Of a DNA stretch of 50,463 nt, positions 17,751 through 26,085 are shown one piece after another. This DNA is from JAWLBR01 sp041687495 (lineage in GTDB: Bacteria; Bacillota; Limnochordia; DTU087; JAAYGB01), in contig JAWLBR010000011.1 of the NCBI GenBank assembly GCA_041687495.1, forward strand, positions 1 to 50,463. The letters run 5' to 3'. The first letter of the stretch is position 1, and the number at the start of each line of letters is the position of its first letter. The notes beneath the pieces were generated by a model. The model worked only from the letters and a program-made list of their open reading frames with translations, searched no databases and was not told the origin of the DNA. Made by a program: the position numbers and the translations under genes.

Positions 17751-18779
17751 ATGGCGAAGTACAACGGTAAGGAGCTGAGGAAAGCGGAGCTGCTGCAGTC
17801 TGTAGGGTCGATGGATCAGATTGCATCAATCCAAGCGAAGGCGTATACCGACGGCAAAGCTGCCGGAGTGCGAACCCTTGAATTTGATAACGGCAGTGGA
17901 CTTTTCTTTGAGGTGCTGGTCGACAGGTGCTTGGACTTGGGTAATGTCCGCTACCACGGACAGGCGCTGAATTGGCAATCGGCTGTGGGAGTTGTCCACC
18001 CAAGCTACTATGATGCCCATGAAACCCGCTGGCTGCGCACATTCGGCGGGGGCTTTTTGGCCACTTGCGGCCTGACTGCGGCCGGGGCCGCTACTGTGGA
18101 CCAGGGACAGTCCATCGGCATGCACGGGCGGATCGGGAACACTCCGGCAGAATTGGTCAGCCACGGTGGAGCATGGCAAGGTGACGAGTATATTCTCCAA
18201 TGCCAAGGCCAGGTTCGGGAGACGGAAGTGTTCGGCGCAAACCTCACCATGCAGCGTCGCATTTGGACCCGCTTGGGTGAGACGGCTTTCTGGGTGGAGG
18301 ATCTGGTCACTAACACCGGATACCAGACTACGCCGCATATGATGCTCTATCACATTAACTTAGGCTTTCCACTGCTCGGTCCTGACGCCAGGCTGGAAAC
18401 ACCGGCAGCCCAAGTTGTTCCCAGAGATGCCATAGCGGCACCAGGGCTCGACGAATACGATGTCTTTTCGGGTCCTGTGCCCAACTACCAAGAGCAAGTT
18501 TTCTACCACGAGATGGAAGATGGAGAAGACTGGGTGACAGTCAAAGTACATAATCCAACACTTGCTGGCTGGTCAGGCATGGCTCTGCGCTACCAGAAAA
18601 GTGAGCTACCTAAGTTCATTGAGTGGAAGATGGTTAGTCAAGGCGAATATGTCCTTGGCCTAGAACCGGCCAACTGCCTGGTGGAGGGGCGGGATAAAGA
18701 AAGGGAGCAGGGTACCCTCCAGTTTCTTGAACCCGGCGAGTCAAGAAGTTACAAGTTTCAAGTGCAGATCCTTATTTGA
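17751..18779 (+). CDS. DUF4432 family protein, aldose 1-epimerase-like
   Basis: 342 residues from ATG 17751, preceded by GGGAGGTG. It matches the DUF4432 pattern: EVLVDRCLDLGNVRYHGQ near the N-terminus, TFGGGFLATCGL, GMHGRIGNTPAEL and LGLEPANCLVEGRDKEREQG near the end. The fold is a galactose-mutarotase-like beta-supersandwich; members are thought to epimerise or bind sugars. No sugar-catabolic genes flank it, so the substrate is open. A single gene ending at a bidirectional terminator. Confidence 0.85.
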   Translation: MAKYNGKELRKAELLQSVGSMDQIASIQAKAYTDGKAAGVRTLEFDNGSGLFFEVLVDRCLDLGNVRYHGQALNWQSAVGVVHPSYYDAHETRWLRTFGGGFLATCGLTAAGAATVDQGQSIGMHGRIGNTPAELVSHGGAWQGDEYILQCQGQVRETEVFGANLTMQRRIWTRLGETAFWVEDLVTNTGYQTTPHMMLYHINLGFPLLGPDARLETPAAQVVPRDAIAAPGLDEYDVFSGPVPNYQEQVFYHEMEDGEDWVTVKVHNPTLAGWSGMALRYQKSELPKFIEWKMVSQGEYVLGLEPANCLVEGRDKEREQGTLQFLEPGESRSYKFQVQILI

Positions 18780-18795
18780 TTGCGCATAGACGAAA

Positions 18796-18829
18796 AGACG
18801 GTTAAGGACTGTGCTGCCCCTAACCGTCT
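18796..18829. terminator. Bidirectional terminator between DUF4432 gene and SPOR gene
   Basis: AGACGGTTA (18796-18804) and TAACCGTCT (18821-18829) form a 9-bp stem. On the plus strand CGTTTTT follows; on the minus strand TTTT follows the other arm. It serves both convergent transcripts. Confidence 0.88.
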
Positions 18830-18845
18830 CGTTTTTGCCAATTTG

Positions 18846-19391
18846 CTATCTTGAAGTTTCGACTACTAACACTGGATACCCCTTATCCTTGAGCTTTACT
18901 GCCAAGTTATCGGCATTGGTCCGCTCACCAAAAGCCCCTACCTGCACCCGATAAGGTCCAGAGCCGGCGATTACCGCGGGAAGCTCTTCTTCCTTTTGCA
19001 GGCGTTCGGCTAGACTTTGCGCATTGTCTCGCACCGAAAAGGCTCCTACCTGCACCCGATAAAGGATCGACGGATTGCTTGGGCGGCTTGGCTCAGAACT
19101 CTTCACCGCGGGCTGCGCGGACTTGACCTCAGACTCTGACACTGGCTGACGGGATTCGGCCTCAGGAACAGATGCCTTTGCATTGACCGCCGCTGGGTTT
19201 TGCAGCAGCTTATCCCCCGTGACAGTAATTGAGTCCACCCGGGGTAAAGACCCTGGGCCCGTCAACTGAGCAACAGCGTATAATCCGACCAGATAGCCCA
19301 AAAACGTACCGGCAGCAGCAGTCGCCACAATACTGCCAATGACAAACAACGTATTGGCTGCTTTAGAGTCTTTCTTAGACGCCTGAGCCAT
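18846..19391 (-). CDS. Membrane-anchored protein with two SPOR repeats
   Basis: 181 residues from ATG 19391 (GGGGGTGAG upstream). One membrane segment (about 15-42), a low-complexity linker rich in Ser, Pro, Val and Glu, then two SPOR-type repeats near the C-terminus, each opening YRVQVGAF. SPOR domains bind denuded glycan at the division septum; a sporulation or division role is likely. The repeats are shorter than a full ~70-residue SPOR domain and may together form one fold. Follows folC by about 55 bases; the valS-folC-SPOR order supports one operon. Confidence 0.85.
   Translation of the reverse strand: MAQASKKDSKAANTLFVIGSIVATAAAGTFLGYLVGLYAVAQLTGPGSLPRVDSITVTGDKLLQNPAAVNAKASVPEAESRQPVSESEVKSAQPAVKSSEPSRPSNPSILYRVQVGAFSVRDNAQSLAERLQKEEELPAVIAGSGPYRVQVGAFGERTNADNLAVKLKDKGYPVLVVETSR
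18937..19062 (-). repeat. 18-bp exact direct repeat encoding the SPOR motif
   Basis: The plus-strand string CCTACCTGCACCCGATAA occurs at 18937-18954 and again at 19045-19062, 108 bases (36 codons) apart and in frame. It encodes the YRVQVG core of each SPOR repeat. DNA identity over 18 bases suggests recent duplication or gene conversion inside the gene. Confidence 0.85.
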
Positions 19392-19445
19392 TACACTCAC
19401 CCCCACACCGGGGTACTTCGGCTTTAGGCATAGATTTCCTGCCAG

Positions 19446-20735
19446 CTAGCTTGCATCTTGCCCTTCGTTTTCCAGCATAGCTTTGGCCTCACCCACCAAG
19501 TACAGTGACCCGGAGATACACACTACTTGTCCCGGAGAAAGCTCCAACAGAGCATCCCGCAGGGCATCTCGCAGGGTGGGCGCAGTTTGGGCCGGGACTG
19601 CGGCCGCTTTGGCCGCTGCCAAGAGGTTCTCCGTCGCCACCGCTGGATTTCTGGAATGGGCTGGGGCCGTGAATATGAAGGAAGAACCAGGCCTGGCCAG
19701 AGTCGAGATCATCTCCTGCGCAGGCTTGGTGCCGGTGAGCCCTAAGATATACTTCACACCGACCTTGGGCCACCGTGAGTCCAGCGTTTGGCGAAGTGAC
19801 TTCGCCCCATCCAGGTTGTGAGCCCCGTCCAAGATGATAGTGGGATTTTCCCGCACAATCTCCAGTCTGCCAGGCCAGCGAACTCGATTTAGGCCCGCGA
19901 CCAACTGCTCACGGGATACTGGGAAGCCTTCATCGCCTAAGACGGAGATCACCTCTCTGGCCAAAGCGCAGTTCTGCACCTGATACTCCCCCTGCAGCGG
20001 CAAGTGCACCTTGAGGCCATCGGACCAGATCAACTCGATCCCGCTTTCGACCATCTCGTACTGAGGCAACAGCTCGCTTGATACGTAGGTTAGAGGGGCG
20101 CTCTGCTCGCCGGCAACCTGACCTATGGCAGCTAGGGCCGCATCTTCTTGGGGTCCAACCACCACTGGGCGGCCTGGGCGAATGATACCGGCCTTCTCAC
20201 CAGCGATCTGCTCCAGTGTGTCGCCCAGAACTTCCGTGTGGTCATAGGCGATGTGGGTAATCACCGCTACCGCGCAGTCACCTACATTCGTGGCATCCAA
20301 TCTGCCTCCTAGACCCACCTCAATCATGGCTGCGTCCACTTGCTGCTCCGCCAGGTACAAAAAGCCCAAAGCTGTCATAAATTCAAAGAATGTCAAGGGG
20401 TCCTCGGCAGCTTCCACTGCCTTCGCCGCCTGCATCACTTGGGCTCCCACGCGCTGCAGGTCTTCGTCTGGAATCGGCTCTCCGTCCACTTGAATCCGCT
20501 CGTTCAGCCGAACTAAGTGGGGAGAGGTGAACAACCCCGTTTTATACCCAGCCGTCTGCAACACCGACGCTAACATGGCACAGGTTGAGCCTTTGCCATT
20601 AGTCCCCGCCACGTGGATGATCCGCAGCCGCCGTTCAGGGTTGCCAAGTTCCGCCAAGACCGCCTTGATTCGGTCCAGGCCAGGCTTGGAACCAAACCTG
20701 GCCAAAGACTTCAAATGCTTCGTAATCTCTTCCAT
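19446..20735 (-). CDS. folC: Dihydrofolate synthase / folylpolyglutamate synthase
   Basis: 429 residues. The P-loop HVAGTNGKGSTCAMLASVL is at about 41-59, followed by TGLFTSPHLVRLNERI, the AVITHIAYDHTEVLGDTL motif and the C-terminal domain IILDGAHNLDGAKSL. It adds glutamates to dihydropteroate/folates, a Mur-ligase-type ATP reaction. The start, ATG 20735, lies 7 bases after the valS stop, with CAGGAG in the end of valS. The valS-folC pairing is common in Bacillota. Confidence 0.95.
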   Translation of the reverse strand: MEEITKHLKSLARFGSKPGLDRIKAVLAELGNPERRLRIIHVAGTNGKGSTCAMLASVLQTAGYKTGLFTSPHLVRLNERIQVDGEPIPDEDLQRVGAQVMQAAKAVEAAEDPLTFFEFMTALGFLYLAEQQVDAAMIEVGLGGRLDATNVGDCAVAVITHIAYDHTEVLGDTLEQIAGEKAGIIRPGRPVVVGPQEDAALAAIGQVAGEQSAPLTYVSSELLPQYEMVESGIELIWSDGLKVHLPLQGEYQVQNCALAREVISVLGDEGFPVSREQLVAGLNRVRWPGRLEIVRENPTIILDGAHNLDGAKSLRQTLDSRWPKVGVKYILGLTGTKPAQEMISTLARPGSSFIFTAPAHSRNPAVATENLLAAAKAAAVPAQTAPTLRDALRDALLELSPGQVVCISGSLYLVGEAKAMLENEGQDAS

Positions 20736-20742
20736 GTCTGCT

Positions 20743-23409
20743 CTACTCCTGCAGCTCGGCCAAACGAGCCCGGATCCTTTCTTCCTGCTCCTTAAGCGCT
20801 GCCAGTTTTTCCCGTTCCTTGGTCACCACTGCCTCTGGAGCTTTGTTGACAAACCCTGCGTTGGCCAGCTTCCCTGAGGAACGCTTGATCTCTTGAGCGG
20901 TGTTTTCCAGCTCCGCCTTTAGTCTGCCAATCTCCTTCTCGATATCCACCAGATCAGCAAGCGGCAGATAGATTTCCATTCCAGCGGCGATGGCGGTGAC
21001 CACCTTCTCTGGTTTAGCTGACCCGATGTCAGCCACAGTCATCTCACCCAGCTTGGCCAAGGTTTCCAGGTATTGTGCGTTGTCGGCCACGAGCTGTTTT
21101 CTTCCCGCCGGTGCATGGATGATGGCACTGACAGCCTTTCCTGGCGGCACCTGTTTCTCAGCTCGGATATTGCGGATGGAGCGAATCAGTTCCATCACCG
21201 TTTCCATATCGCTTTCGGCTTGGGGATTGTGCCAACCGGCTTCTGACTGCGGCCACGGAGCCAGCATGATCGTCTCACCGGAGTGGGGAACTCGCTGCCA
21301 AATCTCCTCGGTCAAGAATGGCATGAACGGGTGCAGCAGTTCCAGTGTTCCCCGCAGCACATTCCACAGCACGTATTGGCTTGACGCTTTGGCCTCCTCC
21401 CCGGCATTACCGTACAGCCGAGGCTTTACCAGTTCGATGTACCAGTCGCACAGTTCACTCCAGATGAAGTCATACAGTTCTCTGGCGGCCTCACCTAAGT
21501 CGTACCGCTCTAGATGCCTGGTCACCTCACCGATGACCCTGGCGTAGCGGCTGAGGATCCACTGATCCGGTAAGCTTAGCTGCAAAGCACCGGTGTCAAC
21601 TCCAGCTGGATCAAAACCCTCCAGGTTCATCAGAGCAAATCGGCTGGCGTTCCAGATCTTGTTGGCGAAGTTTCGGCTGGCCTCCACTTTCTCTGGCTGG
21701 TACCTGGTATCATTGCCCGGGGCAGTCCCTGTAATCAGGGTGAAGCGCAGGGCATCGGCACCGTACTCGGCAACCACTTCCATGGGATCAACCCCGTTGC
21801 CCAAGGACTTGCTCATCTTCCGCCCCTGGGGATCACGGATGAGTCCATGGATGAGAACATCAGGGAATGGCACTTCCCCCATAAACTCAAGACCCATAAA
21901 GATCATTCTGGCAACCCAGAAGTAGATGATATCAAATCCCGTGACCAACACTGAAGTCGGGTAGAAGTGCTCCAGCTCCGCAGTTTGCTCCGGCCAACCC
22001 ATGGTCGAGAATGGCCACAGGGCTGAGCTGAACCAGGTGTCAAGCACATCGGGGTCCTGCTCAAGGTCAGTGCTACCGCACTTGGTGCACGCAGTGGGGT
22101 CTTCCTTGGCGGCGATTACTTCACCGCAGTCTTGGCAGTACCACACGGGAATCCGATGCCCCCACCACAACTGCCGGGAGATACACCAATCGCGGATGTT
22201 CTCCATCCAGTGCAAATAGTTCTTGCTAAACCGCTCCGGAACGAACTTGGTACTACCGTTTTTCACTGCGGCAATGGCTGGCTCAGCCAAAGGCTTCATC
22301 TTCACAAACCACTGCTTGGAGACCAATGGTTCGACAGTGGTACCACAGCGCTGACACTGGCCAACGGCGTGCTGATGCTCTTTCACTTTGACTAAGAGAC
22401 CCAGCTCCTCCAGGTCTGCCAGCACGGCCTTGCGTGCTTCGTACCGATCCATCCCCGCATACTTGCCGCCTGCCTCAGTGATCTTGCCATCTTCACCGAT
22501 AACGACAATGCTCTCAAGGCCATGGCGCAATCCCATCTCAAAGTCATTGGGATCGTGGGCTGGGGTGATTTTCACCATACCGGTTCCAAATGCCGGGTCA
22601 ACGTAATCGTCTTCGATGATGGGGATCTCTCTATCCACCAGGGGTAGAACCACCGTCTTTGTGACTAAGTCGTGGTATCTCTCGTCGGCGGGATTCACAG
22701 CAACCGCCGTATCCCCCAGCATCGTCTCCGGACGGGTAGTGGCGATAGTGATGAAACCTTCCCCGTCCCGCAGGGGATACTTGATGTGCCAAATCTTCCC
22801 CTGCTGGTCCTCGTGCTCAACTTCGACATCCGAAAGTGCAGTTTGGCATCGGGGACACCAGTTGATAATATAGCTGCCCTGATAGATCAGGCCTTTGTTG
22901 TACAGCTCCACAAACACTTCCCGTACTGCTTTGCTGCAGCCTTCATCCATGGTAAAGCGTTCCCGCTCCCAGTCACAAGAAACGCCCAATGCTTCCAGCT
23001 GCTCTCTAATCCGGTGCCCAAAGCGCTGTTTCCAGTCCCAGACCCGCTCCAGGAATTTTTCCCGACCCAAATCATGGCGGGACAGGCCTTCCTCTTCCCG
23101 CAGAGCTTCCTCCACCTTAATCTGAGTGGCAATGCCAGCATGGTCGGTACCTGGAATCCAAACGGCGTTATACCCCTGCATCCGCTTCCAACGCACCAAG
23201 ATGTCCTGCATCGTATTGTCCATGGCGTGACCCATATGCAGCTGCCCGGTGACATTTGGCGGCGGGATCACAATGGAAAAGGGCTTTTTGCTTTTGTCTA
23301 CTTCCGCGTGGAAATACCGCTTCTCTTTCCAGCTGCTGTACCACTTAGCCTCAACCTCTTTGGGCTCAAAGACCTTGGGTAAGCCTTGGGTTTGCGTCTC
23401 ATTGGCCAA
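20743..23409 (-). CDS. valS: Valyl-tRNA synthetase
   Basis: 888 residues from TTG 23409, which has AAGGAG nine bases upstream; ATG 23427 gives six more residues but lies right after the terminator U-run and has no ribosome binding site. Class I signature PPPNVTGQLHMGHAM, the KMSKS motif as GRKMSKSLGNGVDP, the editing domain with TTRPETMLGDTAVAV, and a C-terminal coiled coil from about 820. It charges tRNA-Val. Expression is controlled by the T-box leader upstream; folC and the SPOR gene follow. Confidence 0.97.
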   Translation of the reverse strand: MANETQTQGLPKVFEPKEVEAKWYSSWKEKRYFHAEVDKSKKPFSIVIPPPNVTGQLHMGHAMDNTMQDILVRWKRMQGYNAVWIPGTDHAGIATQIKVEEALREEEGLSRHDLGREKFLERVWDWKQRFGHRIREQLEALGVSCDWERERFTMDEGCSKAVREVFVELYNKGLIYQGSYIINWCPRCQTALSDVEVEHEDQQGKIWHIKYPLRDGEGFITIATTRPETMLGDTAVAVNPADERYHDLVTKTVVLPLVDREIPIIEDDYVDPAFGTGMVKITPAHDPNDFEMGLRHGLESIVVIGEDGKITEAGGKYAGMDRYEARKAVLADLEELGLLVKVKEHQHAVGQCQRCGTTVEPLVSKQWFVKMKPLAEPAIAAVKNGSTKFVPERFSKNYLHWMENIRDWCISRQLWWGHRIPVWYCQDCGEVIAAKEDPTACTKCGSTDLEQDPDVLDTWFSSALWPFSTMGWPEQTAELEHFYPTSVLVTGFDIIYFWVARMIFMGLEFMGEVPFPDVLIHGLIRDPQGRKMSKSLGNGVDPMEVVAEYGADALRFTLITGTAPGNDTRYQPEKVEASRNFANKIWNASRFALMNLEGFDPAGVDTGALQLSLPDQWILSRYARVIGEVTRHLERYDLGEAARELYDFIWSELCDWYIELVKPRLYGNAGEEAKASSQYVLWNVLRGTLELLHPFMPFLTEEIWQRVPHSGETIMLAPWPQSEAGWHNPQAESDMETVMELIRSIRNIRAEKQVPPGKAVSAIIHAPAGRKQLVADNAQYLETLAKLGEMTVADIGSAKPEKVVTAIAAGMEIYLPLADLVDIEKEIGRLKAELENTAQEIKRSSGKLANAGFVNKAPEAVVTKEREKLAALKEQEERIRARLAELQE

Positions 23410-23431
23410 TTCTCTCAACTCCTTCATATGC

Positions 23432-23468
23432 AAAAAAGCCTCTCTCATCCAAAGGACGAAAGAGGCTT
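23432..23468 (-). terminator. T-box attenuator terminator of valS
   Basis: A long hairpin whose arms (outer AAGCCTCT/AGAGGCTT, inner TCGTCC/GGATGA with one wobble) close on a 3-base TTT loop, followed by a T-run directly before the valS start. It competes with the antiterminator formed with the T-box core. Confidence 0.92.
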
Positions 23469-23731
23469 CCGCGTTACCACCTTAGTTCCGCCGCTGCTGA
23501 AGGCAGCGCCGGCTCTCAATGTCAGCTGTAACGGGCTAACCCGGCCAATACTACAACTGCACAGGGCAGTTTCACATCGGCGACTCCGGGGCGACCTTCG
23601 GCAGTCCTTGGCTTGGAGGATCTTCCACCCGGTGGATCCCCCTCTCTGGAAGCAGCAACCGCCTACTCCTCCCCATCTTTGTCTGTCACTATTGGACAAA
23701 CCGGAAAGTAGTACCAATCATCAGCGTGTAT
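23432..23731 (-). promoter_or_regulatory. T-box leader controlling valS
   Basis: On the minus strand the leader carries an AGTA-type element (GGAGGAGTAGG), a candidate GUC valine specifier codon at 23593-23595 (context GAAGGTCGCC), the T-box core AAGGTGGTAACGCGGAAG at 23467-23484, and the terminator stem AAGCCTCTT/AAGAGGCTT-like arms with a six-T run at 23432-23468. The UGGU of the core would pair with the ACCA end of uncharged tRNA-Val, favouring antitermination when valine is short. The element set is clear; the specifier assignment by eye is less certain. Confidence 0.92.
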
Positions 23732-23737
23732 ACAGTA

Positions 23738-23766
23738 AATATATCTAGTGGAGACGCAGATGTCAA
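23738..23766 (-). promoter_or_regulatory. Sigma-A-type promoter for the valS operon
   Basis: TTGACA (23761-23766, minus strand), a 17-base spacer, TATATT (23738-23743). Nearly consensus, and placed so that transcription begins just upstream of the T-box stem I. Confidence 0.88.
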
Positions 23767-23950
23767 GCCAAGAACGAAAACTAACCGGGTTCTTTAAATA
23801 GGGCAAGTTACCCATTGACTGTGCTAGTTTGGCCCATCCAGGCAACAATATTGTAACAAGACTATGGTATGATCATTGGTGATTGTCAGTAGTATTGCGA
23901 AAAATTGACGGCGAAATTCCTACTTCTTCAGGCAGAGAGGAGAACAGCCT
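23767..23950 (+). promoter_or_regulatory. Intergenic region upstream of the phoP-like operon
   Basis: The 184 bases between the valS promoter and the response regulator gene must hold the promoter of the plus-strand operon. A TATGAT at 23868-23873 is a possible -10; its 17-base-upstream -35 (ACAATA) is poor, which would fit an activator-dependent promoter. I see no convincing repeated Pho-box pattern by eye. GAGAGGAG before the GTG at 23951 is the ribosome binding site. Confidence 0.4.
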
Positions 23951-24634
23951 GTGAGTGAATTAATCCTAATTGTTGACGATGAGGTTTCGATTCGACAGCT
24001 AATTCGGTTTAACCTGGAAAAAGAAGGCTATGCCACGGTTATGGCAGAGGACGGCCCTGAAGCACTGGAGATCTTCCGTTCTAGACAACCGGATCTGGTG
24101 CTGCTGGATATCATGCTGCCGACCATGGATGGGTGGGAAATCTGCCAAACACTGCGCAGAGAGTCCAACACTCCCATCATCATGCTCACCGCCAAAGGTG
24201 ACGAGACTGAGAGAATCTCTGGCCTTGAGATGGGCGCCGATGATTACATCACCAAACCCTTTAGTCCCAAAGAGCTGATCGCGAGGATCCGAGCGGTTCT
24301 GCGCCGGGCCAATCCCGACGAGGAGACTGCTCAAGTTCGTCTCAATGACCTGGTCATCGATATCGATCGACACGAAGTGACAGTGGGCGGCAAGCCAGTC
24401 TCACTAACACCCAAGGAGTTTGAACTGTTGCTGCTGCTGGTAAAAAACCGGGGTAAGGTACTCAGCCGCGACATGCTCCTAGAGACAGTCTGGGGCTATG
24501 ACTATGGCGGTGAAACCCGAACAGTGGACGTCCATGTGCGGAGGCTGCGGCAGAAGCTGGATGATGATCCCACCAATCCCCGGTACATCCATACGGTACA
24601 CGGGGTTGGTTACAAAGTAGAGGGGCGAAGATGA
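23951..24634 (+). CDS. phoP: OmpR/PhoB-family response regulator, PhoP-like
   Basis: 227 residues, GTG start. Receiver domain 1-120 with acidic pocket D9/D10, phosphoacceptor D53 (LVLLDIMLP), T80 and K102; winged-helix DNA-binding domain about 130-227, ending TVHGVGYKVEGRR. It overlaps the kinase gene by ATGA (24631-24634). Its location beside Pst-like genes and phoU argues for phosphate control, so I use the PhoP name as inference; the sequence alone also fits ResD, WalR or other OmpR members. Confidence 0.88.
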   Translation: MSELILIVDDEVSIRQLIRFNLEKEGYATVMAEDGPEALEIFRSRQPDLVLLDIMLPTMDGWEICQTLRRESNTPIIMLTAKGDETERISGLEMGADDYITKPFSPKELIARIRAVLRRANPDEETAQVRLNDLVIDIDRHEVTVGGKPVSLTPKEFELLLLLVKNRGKVLSRDMLLETVWGYDYGGETRTVDVHVRRLRQKLDDDPTNPRYIHTVHGVGYKVEGRR

Positions 24635-26049
24635 ACCTAAAAGATCCGGTGTTGATGCGGATTTTAGGCATTCTCACCGCGGTGATCGCCACCGGGCTCG
24701 GATTGGCTCGTTTTCTCCTGCCGCAGGTGGTCCAAGGTATCCTCCCCACTGTAGTGATCTTGTTAGTGCTCTGTGCAGTGGCAGCGGCGGCAGTTGTCTA
24801 CTCTTTTCACTGCGAGATCGGTACACCGTTTGAGGAACTGCTGGGTAATATCCGGAGAATTGCCGCCGGCAACTTCGACATGAAAATTCGGTTAGGGCCC
24901 GACACCAGCCTTAACCTGCAGATGCTAGCTGATTCGCTCAACCAGATGACGAGCCAGTACAGGAGAGCTATGTCAGACGCTGAGGCCAATCGGAGCAAGC
25001 TCAGCGGTATTACCTCCAGTCTCATCGACGGGTTGATCGTGGTCGATCAGGATCTACGGATCGTCCTGAGTAACCCTGCGGCTCGAAGGCTCTTAGGCAT
25101 TGACACCAATGCCGACGGCCGCTATCTGTTGGAGGTTATCCGCAACTACGATCTGGTTCAGGCAGTAAACGAAGCCTTGGGCGAGAAATCGGTGTCGGTG
25201 CAGGAAGTTAGCTTGTTTACGCCTGCAAGAAGGATACTGCGCGCCCACGCTACTCCCATCACAGATGAGCGAGGCAAGGCCGTAGGTGTGGCAACCATCC
25301 TCCACGATGTGACGGAACTAAAGCGGCTGGAGCAGATGCGCTCCGATTTTGTTGCCAATGTATCCCACGAACTGCGCACTCCCTTAACGTCAATTAAGGG
25401 CTTTGTGGAGACGCTCTCCGAGGGAGCCATCGAGGATCCCCAGGCGGCTGCTCAATTCCTCCAGATCATTGGACAGGAGACAGAGCGCATGGTCGCCATA
25501 GTGAATGACCTTTTGGAGCTATCACGCATTGAAGCCGGAGATCAAGATTGGAAACCGGACCTGGTCGACATTGCAAAGGTAGTGAACCACAGTGTGGCAG
25601 CCTGCGGGCCGCAAGCCCAGGCCAAGCACATCACCATGGATAAGGTCATCGAGTCTGATCTACCCTCTGTTCGCGGAGAGGAATCGATGCTGCTGCAGGT
25701 GTTCATTAACTTAGTTGACAATGCAGTGAAGTATACGCCGGAGGGCGGCCACGTAACGGTTAATGTGGAACCAGATGGGGGCAACAAGCTGCGGGTTCAC
25801 GTAGCTGACAATGGTTTTGGGATCCCCAAGAAGCACCTTCCTCGCATTTTCGAGCGCTTTTATCGAGTGGACAAAGGCCGCTCCCGCAATATGGGGGGCA
25901 CCGGATTGGGGCTATCCATTGTGAAACACATCGTAGAGAAACACCACGGAAGTATTTCGGTAAAAAGCGAGGTTGGCGAAGGCACGACCTTCACTGTGAC
26001 CCTACCTACAGCTTCGCCCAGATTCGGCGATACACCCCAAGCTCACTAG
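24631..26049 (+). CDS. phoR: Sensor histidine kinase, PhoR-like (HAMP-PAS-HisKA-HATPase)
   Basis: 472 residues. Two membrane segments (about 9-28 and 37-57) leave only a very short external loop. A HAMP-like segment (about 58-110), a PAS domain (about 120-225), the phosphoacceptor H246 in VSHELRTPLT, N-box NLVDNAVKYTP (360-370), G1 DNGFGIP (393-399) and G2 GGTGLGLSI (422-430) follow. It should phosphorylate the regulator just upstream. With no extracellular sensor domain, its signal probably comes from a membrane partner or the cytoplasm; the Pst-like genes immediately downstream are the obvious candidate. Start coupled to phoP by ATGA. Confidence 0.9.
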   Translation: MNLKDPVLMRILGILTAVIATGLGLARFLLPQVVQGILPTVVILLVLCAVAAAAVVYSFHCEIGTPFEELLGNIRRIAAGNFDMKIRLGPDTSLNLQMLADSLNQMTSQYRRAMSDAEANRSKLSGITSSLIDGLIVVDQDLRIVLSNPAARRLLGIDTNADGRYLLEVIRNYDLVQAVNEALGEKSVSVQEVSLFTPARRILRAHATPITDERGKAVGVATILHDVTELKRLEQMRSDFVANVSHELRTPLTSIKGFVETLSEGAIEDPQAAAQFLQIIGQETERMVAIVNDLLELSRIEAGDQDWKPDLVDIAKVVNHSVAACGPQAQAKHITMDKVIESDLPSVRGEESMLLQVFINLVDNAVKYTPEGGHVTVNVEPDGGNKLRVHVADNGFGIPKKHLPRIFERFYRVDKGRSRNMGGTGLGLSIVKHIVEKHHGSISVKSEVGEGTTFTVTLPTASPRFGDTPQAH

Positions 26050-26085
26050 CATAGGATAGAGAAACCGTGTAAGGAGGGATCGCTG

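Noticed and set aside
22672..23382. A 236-codon plus-strand frame inside valS
   Set aside because: Antisense to the catalytic core of valS; no independent support.
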